From: Streptomyces sp. NBC_00878
Lineage (GTDB): Bacteria; Actinomycetota; Actinomycetes; Streptomycetales; Streptomycetaceae
NCBI RefSeq assembly: GCF_026341515.1
Contig: NZ_JAPEOK010000001.1
Location: 1,674,001 to 1,738,000, forward strand
DNA: 64,000 bases
Direction of reading: 5' to 3'
Shown here piece after piece: positions 1 to 6,537 of the stretch. The position numbers were made by a program, and so were the translations under genes. Each line of letters begins with the position of its first letter. Position 1 is the stretch's first letter. A model generated the notes under the pieces. It worked only from the letters and a program-made list of their open reading frames with translations. It did no database searches and was not told where the DNA came from.

Positions 1-41
1 TATCCGGCACCGGCTTCGGGCGGGACGCGCTGTGGCAGTGA
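1..41 (+). CDS. C-terminal tail of upstream gene (cut by window edge)
   Basis: The frame opening at base 3 reads 12 codons ending GFGRDALWQ and stops at the TGA at 39-41. That stop overlaps the GTG start of the next gene at 32, which is typical of coupled genes within an operon. In loci carrying a TIGR02679 protein the neighbouring gene is usually a very large SbcC/SMC-like ATPase (TIGR02680), so this is probably its end. Twelve residues cannot prove that by themselves. Confidence 0.4.
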   Translation, partial: SGTGFGRDALWQ

Positions 42-1285
42 CCCCCGTGCCGGAGCACGACGGCCCCATCGACCACGACCGGCTTCGGCGTCTGCTCGGC
101 GACCCCGAACTCGGCTGGCTCGTCGAGAGGATCCGCCGCCGTATGGGACGCGAGAAGCCCCTCACCGGCCCCGTCTCCCTGTCCACCCCCACCGAGGCAC
201 AACGGGCCGCGGCCGAACGCCTCCTGGGCCGTCCCCCGCGCGCCGGACGCTCGCTGACCGTCCGGCTGGAAGCGGTGGACGCCGTGCTGCGGCGCTCCGC
301 GATCAGCCCCGCAGGCCTGACCGCCGCCGTCACCGAGCTCACCGGCACCGTCACCCCGCTCAGCGAGACACGACGGCAGGAGACCCGTGCCTGGGACGCC
401 GCCTACGCGCCACTCGACATCCTGAGCCGACAGCAGCCCGAACTGGCCCACTGGGCGGCACAGTTGCGGGGGGACGGTCTTGTACGCCGCCTCGCCCGCA
501 CCCCGGACGCCGCCCGCACCCTGCTCGCCGAAACGGCGCAGGCCCTCCGTGCACTCCCCGCGCACCCCCCGACACCCCTGCCCGTCTTTGCGACCAGGAC
601 ACTGGGCCGCGCCCACGCCCTCGACGACGGCACCCCGCACGCAACCCTCGTTCTGTCCGGCATCCGTGCCCTGACCGGGTGCCCCGACGGCACCGGTGCC
701 GAGTTCAGGCGTGCGGCCTGGGCCTCGGCCGGTGTCCTCAAGGACGCCCTCTCCTCCACCGTCCTCACCCTGAACCTGCGCGGCACTCCAGCCCTCGACC
801 ACCTGGCCGAGGAGGGAGAGCCCGCCGTGGTGACCCTGCGCCAACTCACCCTGCGACCACCACGGACAGCGCCCGCCACCGTGTACATCTGCGAGAACCC
901 GGCCGTCCTGGCCACCGCCGCCGACACCTACGGCAGCGCCTGCCCACCTCTGGTCTGCCTCCAGGGCCAGCCGTCCGCCGCCGCCCTCACCCTGCTCGGC
1001 CGGCTCCACGACAACGGATCGTCCCTCCACTACCACGGCGACTTCGACTGGGGCGGCCTGCGCATCGCCACCACGCTCCTCGGCCGCGTCCCCTGGCAGC
1101 CCTGGCGCTACACCACCGTCCACTACCGCACCGCGGCCGCCAACACGCCCGCGACCGCACCCCTCGACGGCACACCCACCACAGCACCATGGGACCCGGA
1201 CCTGGCACCCGCCTTGACCGAACTCGGCGTGCGCGTCGAGGAGGAGACAGTCCTGGCCGACCTGCTGGCAGATCTCGCGCCCTGA
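32..1285 (+). CDS. TIGR02679 family protein (DUF3323 + DUF2399, JetD-like Toprim nuclease subunit)
   Basis: A 417-residue protein starting at GTG 32, inside the last codons of the preceding gene. The N-terminal two thirds (about 10-270) match what I know of DUF3323. The C-terminal part (about 280-415) looks like DUF2399, with VYICENPAVL near 285-295 and HGDFDWGG near 335. The acidic DxD of the latter is the Toprim-like metal site also found in the JetD/MksG nuclease of Wadjet plasmid-defence systems. The family belongs to a four-gene set with DUF2397, DUF2398 and an SbcC-like ATPase. Those partners would lie left of the window. A role in recognising and cutting foreign DNA is inferred from family context only. 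Confidence 0.72.
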   Translation: MAVTPVPEHDGPIDHDRLRRLLGDPELGWLVERIRRRMGREKPLTGPVSLSTPTEAQRAAAERLLGRPPRAGRSLTVRLEAVDAVLRRSAISPAGLTAAVTELTGTVTPLSETRRQETRAWDAAYAPLDILSRQQPELAHWAAQLRGDGLVRRLARTPDAARTLLAETAQALRALPAHPPTPLPVFATRTLGRAHALDDGTPHATLVLSGIRALTGCPDGTGAEFRRAAWASAGVLKDALSSTVLTLNLRGTPALDHLAEEGEPAVVTLRQLTLRPPRTAPATVYICENPAVLATAADTYGSACPPLVCLQGQPSAAALTLLGRLHDNGSSLHYHGDFDWGGLRIATTLLGRVPWQPWRYTTVHYRTAAANTPATAPLDGTPTTAPWDPDLAPALTELGVRVEEETVLADLLADLAP

Positions 1286-1409
1286 GCCCCTGACGGGGAG
1301 GTCGGCCACTCGGCCTCGGGGGCAGGAGGCACAGAGACAGTGCCCGACGCCACGGCAGGGGAGAGCCCGACTGTCCCATGGCGCACCACTCCCGGGCGCG
1401 GGTCGTGAG

Positions 1410-2558
1410 GTGGTGATGTTCGTGAACCCTCTGACACCGCACGCCACCCGCGGCAACAATGCGTACGTGAGTGATGACTGGAAGCGACAACTGGAACGGG
1501 CCGCGGCCGAACTCCTGCGCCGGGACGACCCGGTGGCCCTGGTCCGCGAGGTTGACGCACTCGACGCCTCAACCCGCTACCCCTATGTGTGGCCGCGCGG
1601 CCCGGTGTTCGGTGTGGCCGCGCTCGGCCCGGAACCCGATGCCCGCTGGCGGCTGGTGTCCGAGGCCACCGACGGCACCCCGCAAGAGGCCCGGGACGCC
1701 CTCAACTCGCTGTTGTGGTTCCAGGCGAAGGACGAGGCCGGCACTGTCGCCGAGCGCCGCGAACTCCTCGCGGCCGTACACCTCCTGGAGTGCGAGCGGA
1801 TCGACGAGCTCACCGTCCTCGGCACCCGCTACCGCATCGTCCGCGGCGACGAGTACGCACACTGCGGCCTGACCGAGGGCCCGGAGCCGCCCCGCCCCAC
1901 CGACCCCGAACCCGCCGACCGCTCCTGGCGCCACCAGCCCGGCCGCGGCCGGACCCTGCCCGACATCGGCCACCCCCTCGATGCCCTGATGGACGATCCC
2001 ACGGCGTCTCCCGGCGTCATGGCCGAAGGCAACCGCCAAGCCCTCCGGGGCTTCACCTACGAGGGCGAGAACGTCCCGCCCGCCATGCGTGCCGAATCCC
2101 GGCAGGCGGTCCAAGACCACCCTGAACTCGTCCTGCTCCCGGTCGGATTCGGCGTCATCAAGCGCACCGGGACCGGCTGGAGCCCGGCCAGCAGACTCCA
2201 GCCGACCCCGCACGACGCTCGCTGCGTCCTCCACGACGGCCTGTCCGGGATCTGGGCCGACATGTACGACCTGGACACCGCGACCCGCGACGCCTACGCA
2301 AGCGCCGCCGAACACCTGGAATCCACACCGCACTTGAACGAGGTGACGGCCCAAGGCGCCACCTACCGCATCTGCCGCGTCGAACGCATGCTGCGCACCG
2401 GCCCCGACGGCCCCGAGCCGCCCCGCCGCTCCGACCCGGAGACCACCGAGCCGATGCGGATCCGCCCGCTCCTGGACGAACACGGCGTCATCCAGCCCGA
2501 GCCCGACAGCATGAGCACGGGCGGCGGCGACGGGCTGGCCGGTGAACGGTCGCACTGA
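1410..2558 (+). CDS. DUF5954 family protein
   Basis: A 382-residue protein of unknown function that I recognise as DUF5954, a family frequent in Streptomyces. It contains an internal duplication: TYRIVRGDEY followed by GPEPPRPTDPEP near residues 135-165 recurs as TYRICRVERM followed by GPEPPRRSDPET near 320-350. No signal peptide or membrane segment is visible. GTG 1410 gives the longest reading; GTG 1467, immediately before SDDWKRQLERAAAELL, is an equally good start and would give 363 residues. It lies alone between the JetD-like gene and an integrase remnant. No mechanism is known to me. Confidence 0.75.
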   Translation: MVMFVNPLTPHATRGNNAYVSDDWKRQLERAAAELLRRDDPVALVREVDALDASTRYPYVWPRGPVFGVAALGPEPDARWRLVSEATDGTPQEARDALNSLLWFQAKDEAGTVAERRELLAAVHLLECERIDELTVLGTRYRIVRGDEYAHCGLTEGPEPPRPTDPEPADRSWRHQPGRGRTLPDIGHPLDALMDDPTASPGVMAEGNRQALRGFTYEGENVPPAMRAESRQAVQDHPELVLLPVGFGVIKRTGTGWSPASRLQPTPHDARCVLHDGLSGIWADMYDLDTATRDAYASAAEHLESTPHLNEVTAQGATYRICRVERMLRTGPDGPEPPRRSDPETTEPMRIRPLLDEHGVIQPEPDSMSTGGGDGLAGERSH

Positions 2559-2665
2559 CGACCGACCGTGCGCAGCGACAACGACGGCGCGTGCCGATGC
2601 TTCCGAAGCCCCTGGCGAGGCAGTCTGGTTGGTGAGCACGGTTGTGTCCGGCACGGCGCACAGGT

Positions 2666-2706
2666 GAACCGCTCCGGGATCGGTGGAGGCAGACCCGGAG
2701 CGGTTC
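2666..2706. terminator. Strong hairpin, probable terminator after DUF5954 gene
   Basis: A 13-bp perfect inverted repeat (GAACCGCTCCGGG, 15-base loop, CCCGGAGCGGTTC) about 110 bases after the DUF5954 stop. No long T tract follows, as is common in Streptomyces. It also marks where the integrase remnant begins, so it could instead be part of a lost mobile element end. Confidence 0.5.
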
Positions 2707-2716
2707 GCTCCCCGCT

Positions 2717-3348
2717 GACGCTGGCGTACATCCACTCTGTTCTCAGGTCCGCCCTGGAGCACGCCGTCCGAGAAGAGGAGATCCCTCGCAACGTCGCCCG
2801 CAACGTCCGCACCGGCACACCCCACCCCCGCCGCTTCGAACCACTGAGCGCCGACGAAGCCCGCCAGTTCCTCGCGGTCACGAACGAACACCGGCTGCAC
2901 GCCCTGTTCGAACTCGTCCTCCACACCGGACTCAAGGGCGAACTCCTCGGCCTCCGCTGGGAAACCCTCAACCGCGACCAGGGGGCACCGCTGCTGTCCG
3001 CCGAACATTGCAGCGCACGTGTTCACCACCCCGGAGGGAAGAGCGATCGACCCGACCAACCTCACCCGCACCTTCATCAAGCTGCTCCGCAAGACAGGCC
3101 TCCGCCGCATCCGCTTCCACGACCTCCGGCACTCGACCGCCACCCTGCTCCTGGAACAGGACGTCGAACTCGTCGTGATCAAGGAACTCCTCGGCGACGC
3201 CCACATCGGCGTCACCGCCACCGTCTACGCCCACGTCCGACTCCGCCTCCAGCGCGACGCCATCGACACCCTCGGCACCGCCCTTGACGGCCCTGCCAAC
3301 GACGAGTCGACCCGCGATCCGTCGCTGCGCGGAGCCATCGTCCGCTGA
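2717..3348 (+). pseudogene. Broken tyrosine recombinase (phage-type integrase)
   Basis: Two frames together spell the last half of a phage-type integrase. The first frame (2717 to about 2985) has YIHSVLRSALEHAVREEEI of the core-binding domain and LHTGLKGELLGLRW of the catalytic domain. The reading then jumps frame, and 3019-3348 continues with VFTTPEGRAIDPTNLT, HDLRHSTATLLLEQ and GDAHIGVTATVYAHV, which carry the HxxR and the Tyr nucleophile. The N-terminal arm-binding domain and the stretch between strands 2-3 and helix D are missing. The first catalytic Arg, normally in TGLRRGE, is lost in TGLKGE. The element it mobilised is therefore no longer self-mobile by this gene. Confidence 0.8.
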
Positions 3349-3381
3349 CGTTGCCGTCGACTACTGCCGTCACTCATCACA

Positions 3382-3414
3382 GAAGCCCCGCCGGGACGCA
3401 CCTGACGGGGCTTC
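3382..3414 (+). terminator. Rho-independent terminator after integrase remnant
   Basis: The stem GAAGCCCCG pairs with CGGGGCTTC (3406-3414), with CC/GG extension inside, followed by CAGTTTGCT. A close relative of this hairpin lies at 6132-6168. The pair flank the AT-richer patch that holds the IS256 element. Confidence 0.75.
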
Positions 3415-3463
3415 CAGTTTGCTACTGCTATCCAGCACGTGGATGCGGGATCGGGTCGTGAGG

Positions 3464-4250
3464 CTACACCTCACCCTCCAGCCAACGTTCGAATGGTGCG
3501 GCCTCCGACAGGTCGGAATTGATCGCCTTCAACCCTTGGGCGAAGTCTTCTGCCAATTTTGAGAGCATTGCGACTAGCTCACTTTGCACAATACTCTCGC
3601 GTTCCGGGTTTGGAGCCCAATTGGTCCGCGACTCGCAGTGAATCATCACGAGATCCCCGCTTGGATGAAAGGTCAAATTCCTCTCGATACCCTGCGAGTA
3701 AAGATCCACCTCGACTTCGCGACGTTCGCGCACAGCTGCCAGAAGCGACGGGAACTGCTCCATGAAGGCAGACAAGTCATACCCCACATCGAGCGGCCAC
3801 TCATCGCTCCCAAAGCCGCCAATGTGGAATCTGCTGCCTCCAGCATCAGAGAGAGCGCTACACGCCTCCATGACTAGGGTTTCGTAATCGCCACCCGGCT
3901 CCAGACTCGCTGAAACAGGAGCCGCAGCACCGGACTGCACGGCCGGATTGAACGACACAGAGAAGCTCATCTCTCCAGCCTCGTAGTTCGGGCCAATAAG
4001 TGGAAAGCCCGCCTTGTACAGCCCATTTGGACTCGGGACAATGATAGCTGCCCGCGCTTGGACGATACTCCCATCCGGCATAATCACCTGTCCCAACCCA
4101 TCCGGAATGCGCACCGACCTGGGACCCGCTCCTTCGACATGGAGTCCCTTCAAGAAGTCTGCAGCGCCGCCATTATCCAGCCATTGACCCTGCTGATTCC
4201 CGGTGCTACGAGCGCGATCGGTCAGAGCCTTCGTGTTATTCGCTCCGGCG
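3464..4250 (-). pseudogene. 3' remnant of a polymorphic-toxin-like gene, decapitated by IS256
   Basis: The frame ending at 3464 has no convincing start. It can be read back without a stop to the IS256 end at 4250, adding YRPGAGANNTKALTDRAR and QGQWLDNGGAADFLKGLH ahead of the TTG at 4153. The first half (VRIPDGLGQVIMPDGSIVQA, IVPSPNGLYKAGFPLIGP) looks like the tail of an Rhs-type effector. The second half (from about GGDYETLVMEACSAL to ERWLEGEV) looks like a free-standing globular domain and might be a fused immunity-type protein. It is AT-richer than its neighbours. It most likely lost its N-terminal part when IS256 inserted. Function is not established. Confidence 0.5.
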
Positions 4251-4279
4251 CCGGGTCTGTAAAGCGAGCGGTGTAACTG
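4251..4279. repeat. IS256 terminal inverted repeat, 3' side of transposase
   Basis: Begins CCGGGTCTGTA and contains CGGTGTAACTG. It matches the complement of 5596-5624 at about 20 of 29 positions, with the outer 11 identical. Confidence 0.7.
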
Positions 4280-4354
4280 GGCTTGGTGTGGCTAGAGTTG
4301 GCCTGCAGTGAGGCGGCCGTCGAAGGCCAGGTCGAAGGCGTTCATGGCGCCCTT

Positions 4355-5539
4355 TCAGCGCATGGTCCAGCGTTTGCGGCCGGCGCCGGTCGGGTCGAGG
4401 CTCATGACCGCCATGTAGACACACTTGAGGGCGGCCTGCTCCGTGGGGAAGTGCCCGCGGGCGCGGACGGCCTTGCGAATGCGCGCGTTGACGCTCTCGA
4501 TGCTGTTGGTCGTGCACACAATGCGGCGTATCTCAGCATCAAACTGAAGGAAAGGCGTGAACTCGGGCCAGCTGGACTCCCAGAGGCGGACGATCCCTGG
4601 GTACTTCTTGCCCCAGGTCTCGGCGAATTCCAGGAACCGTGTCGTGGCCGCGTCCTCGGTCGGCGCGGTGTAGACGGGCTTGGGTGCCTTGGCGATCTTG
4701 TCCCAGTCCTGCCGGGCCGCGTAGCGAAATGACGCCCGCAGCAGGTGAACCACGCACGTTTGCACCACAGTTCGCGGCCAGACCTCGCCGACTGCGTCGG
4801 GCAGCCCCTTCAACCCGTCGCAGACCAGCATAAGGACGTCTTCGCCCCCCCTATTCTTGAGCTCGGAGAGCACTCGAAGCCAGTGTTTCGCGCCTTCGCC
4901 GCCGTCGCCGGCCCACAGGCCGAGGATGTCGCGGTGTCCCTCGGCGGTGACCGCCAGGGCCACGCAGATCGGCCTGTTCGCTACTTGGCCATCGCGAATC
5001 TTGACGTTGATAGCGTCAATGAAGACGACCGGGTGGACGCGGTCGAGCGGCCGGTTCTGCCATTCCGCCATGCCATCCATCACCTTTTCGGTGATCGTGC
5101 TGATGGTCGCCTTGGACACATCCGCGCCGTAGACCTCGGCCAGATGCGCGGAGATCTCCCCGAGCGTGAGGCCCTTCGCGGACAGTGAGAGCACCATCTC
5201 GTCCACGCCGGTCAGCCGACGCTGCCGCTTCTTGACGATGGCCGGCTCGAAGGAGCCCTCCCGGTCGCGGGGCACGTCGATCTCGACCGGCCCGATGTCC
5301 GTCAGCACCGTCTTGGACCGGGTGCCGTTACGGGAGTTGCCGCCGTCCTTGCCCGCCGGGTCGTGCTTGTCATAGCCGAGATGGTCGGTGATCTCGCCCT
5401 CCAGGGCGGACTCCAGAACCGTCTTGGTCAGCTGCTGCAGCAGCCCTCCCTCGCCGGTCAGCTGCAGCCCCTCACTGCGGGCCTGCGCGACGAGCTGCCT
5501 CAACCGTCGCGGCCTCCGGCGACGGATCCGTCTGGTCAT
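4355..5539 (-). CDS. IS256 family transposase, with premature stop near C-terminus
   Basis: The IS256 DDE fold is clear: VFIDAINVKIRDG (first Asp), VCDGLKGLPDAVGE (second Asp) and CTTNSIESVNARIRKA (Glu), with the usual ESALEGEITDHLGYD near the N-terminus. Two lesions are visible. Just after RKRWTMR the expected Trp codon is TGA; beyond it the same frame continues KGAMNAFDLAFDGRLTAGQL to a natural TAG at 4292-4294, so about 20 residues are lost. At the other end, the first residues from ATG 5539 are Arg-rich and unlike the family. A different frame reading DDQTDPSPEAATVE from a GTG further upstream fits better, implying a frameshift. The enzyme is probably inactive. Confidence 0.85.
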   Translation of the reverse strand: MTRRIRRRRPRRLRQLVAQARSEGLQLTGEGGLLQQLTKTVLESALEGEITDHLGYDKHDPAGKDGGNSRNGTRSKTVLTDIGPVEIDVPRDREGSFEPAIVKKRQRRLTGVDEMVLSLSAKGLTLGEISAHLAEVYGADVSKATISTITEKVMDGMAEWQNRPLDRVHPVVFIDAINVKIRDGQVANRPICVALAVTAEGHRDILGLWAGDGGEGAKHWLRVLSELKNRGGEDVLMLVCDGLKGLPDAVGEVWPRTVVQTCVVHLLRASFRYAARQDWDKIAKAPKPVYTAPTEDAATTRFLEFAETWGKKYPGIVRLWESSWPEFTPFLQFDAEIRRIVCTTNSIESVNARIRKAVRARGHFPTEQAALKCVYMAVMSLDPTGAGRKRWTMR

Positions 5540-5595
5540 CGGCGGTCACGAACTCTGTCACGGTGTCAGTCACTTGATGTCTCTTCCATGATCAT

Positions 5596-5624
5596 CAATT
5601 GCACCGGTGAGCGTACAGACCCGG
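5596..5624. repeat. IS256 terminal inverted repeat, 5' side of transposase
   Basis: Ends TACAGACCCGG. It is the complement of the repeat at 4251-4279, with inner CAATTGCACCGG. Confidence 0.7.
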
Positions 5625-5695
5625 AGCCGCCGATCTGCTGGGCGGTTCAGCAGCTACGACAACACGAATTCAACCTCAGTAGCCATTGTTACTCA

Positions 5696-5950
5696 TCATC
5701 CTTGTGCTGCATCGGTATCAGCCGGGCGATAAGGTAGTGCGATGGCTTGGTGAGAGAGTGCCTTGTCTACGATTTCCTCGGGCGTGAGCTCAGGATCCGA
5801 GTGGTAGATCAGAGAATAGGCGCCCGGATATGGAACGCTCGACTCGAAGAGCGCTTCCATGGCATCCGCTTCCTCGTCCGTTCCGTCAAAATCGATGATA
5901 CGGCGAACCAGAGCAACAAGTTGTTCGCGAGTGAGGTCACCAAGAGCCAC
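5696..5950 (-). CDS. Colicin/pyocin DNase-type immunity protein (Im2/Im9 family-like)
   Basis: An 84-residue acidic protein from GTG 5950 with a strong AGGAGGA ribosome site at about 5955-5961. DLTREQLVALVRRIIDFDGT, ALFESSVPYPGAYSLIYHSDP and TPEEIVDKAL follow, in order, the helix I, helix II and conserved LIYYP helix III region of E-group colicin immunity proteins, where the two Tyr contact the DNase. Here the second aromatic is His. Such proteins bind and block HNH nuclease toxins in the cytoplasm. No matching DNase toxin is intact next to it. It may protect against a toxin lost to the adjacent IS elements or against toxins of neighbouring strains. Confidence 0.72.
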   Translation of the reverse strand: MALGDLTREQLVALVRRIIDFDGTDEEADAMEALFESSVPYPGAYSLIYHSDPELTPEEIVDKALSHQAIALPYRPADTDAAQG

Positions 5951-5954
5951 GAGG

Positions 5955-6122
5955 TCCTCCTACTGCCAGCACATCAACCGGGTCCTGGCCGCGGCACGGG
6001 CACCCGTCGAACGCGGCGTCGCGCGCCTTAAGTCCTGGCGGATCTCCCGCAGATCCCGGTGCCGTCCAAACCGCATGACGTCAATCGCCAAATCCATTCC
6101 CACCCTGGAGCGGCAACGCTGA
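5955..6122 (+). pseudogene. C-terminal scrap of an IS5-family transposase
   Basis: The plus frame reads CQHINRVLAAARAPVERG then VARLKSWRISRR and MTSIAKSIPTLERQR before a stop. This matches the C-terminal block of Streptomyces IS5-family DDE transposases (INRVLAAARAPVEHGFA...LKNWR), including the catalytic Glu in APVE. The rest of the gene and both inverted repeats are absent. It abuts the ribosome site of the immunity gene on the other strand. Confidence 0.6.
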
Positions 6123-6131
6123 AGAAGCTCA

Positions 6132-6168
6132 CTGAAGCCCTGCCAGGTAACACCTGACAGGGCTTCAG
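6132..6168. terminator. 16-bp hairpin terminator
   Basis: CTGAAGCCCTGCCAGG pairs with CCTGACAGGGCTTCAG (15 of 16 pairs plus one G-T), with a 5-base loop TAACA, followed by ATTTG. It lies 94 bases beyond the stop (6268) of the leftward Rhs immunity gene. It closely resembles the hairpin at 3382-3414. Confidence 0.75.
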
Positions 6169-6267
6169 ATTTGCACATGTGGATTCACTCCGGGTGTCGT
6201 TGGCTGGGCATTCTCACCGAGGCGTCGCAACGCATCCGGAGCGGCCTTCCTCTCTTACGGGAGAGGA

Positions 6268-6537
6268 TCAGAGCGTATCGATTTCGTTCCCCTTTGAGTC
6301 AATGATCGCGTAGTCGCCGGGATAGGGGACCCAAACCCCAATCCCGTTAGGCCACGAGACAATCTCAAGCGAGGCCACGTTTGAAATTTCAGTCCGGAGA
6401 AAGACCGCCTCACCGTCGCTCAGGGAGAAGGTGGTTCCTACCGGCTCGAAGCACACCTCGACGCTTTCTCCTCGCGCCGCCGCAAATTTCAGGTCTACGA
6501 CCTGCTCTCCCTTGCTCACCTGACTATCTCCAAGCAT
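6268..6537 (-). CDS. Probable immunity protein for the Rhs toxin
   Basis: An 89-residue acidic protein whose ATG (6537) lies inside the last codons of the Rhs gene, so the two are translationally coupled. It is all-beta looking (VDLKFAAARGESVEVCFEPV, LEIVSWPNGIGVWVPYPGDY). I cannot assign it to a named immunity family. The position directly after a polymorphic-toxin C-terminus, small size and acidity are the standard signature of a cognate immunity protein. It would act in the cytoplasm by binding the C-terminal toxin tip. Confidence 0.65.
   Translation of the reverse strand: MLGDSQVSKGEQVVDLKFAAARGESVEVCFEPVGTTFSLSDGEAVFLRTEISNVASLEIVSWPNGIGVWVPYPGDYAIIDSKGNEIDTL

Larger units (their letters stand above)
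4251..5624 (-). mobile_element. IS256-family insertion sequence (about 1374 bp, probably dead)
   Basis: The transposase gene is bracketed by imperfect terminal inverted repeats: CCGGGTCTGTA at 4251-4261 and its complement TACAGACCCGG at 5614-5624. Inner matches of the type CGGTGYAAYTG follow at both ends. The length and the single transposase gene fit IS256. The flanking 8 bases (CTCCGGCG left, AGCCGCCG right) are not a duplication. Either one side has been rearranged since insertion or the ends are not exactly placed. The left end cuts the toxin-like remnant. Confidence 0.8.

Noticed and set aside
5960-6178. 72-codon minus-strand frame between the immunity genes
   Set aside because: Opposite the IS5 transposase scrap and across a terminator hairpin; no ribosome site.
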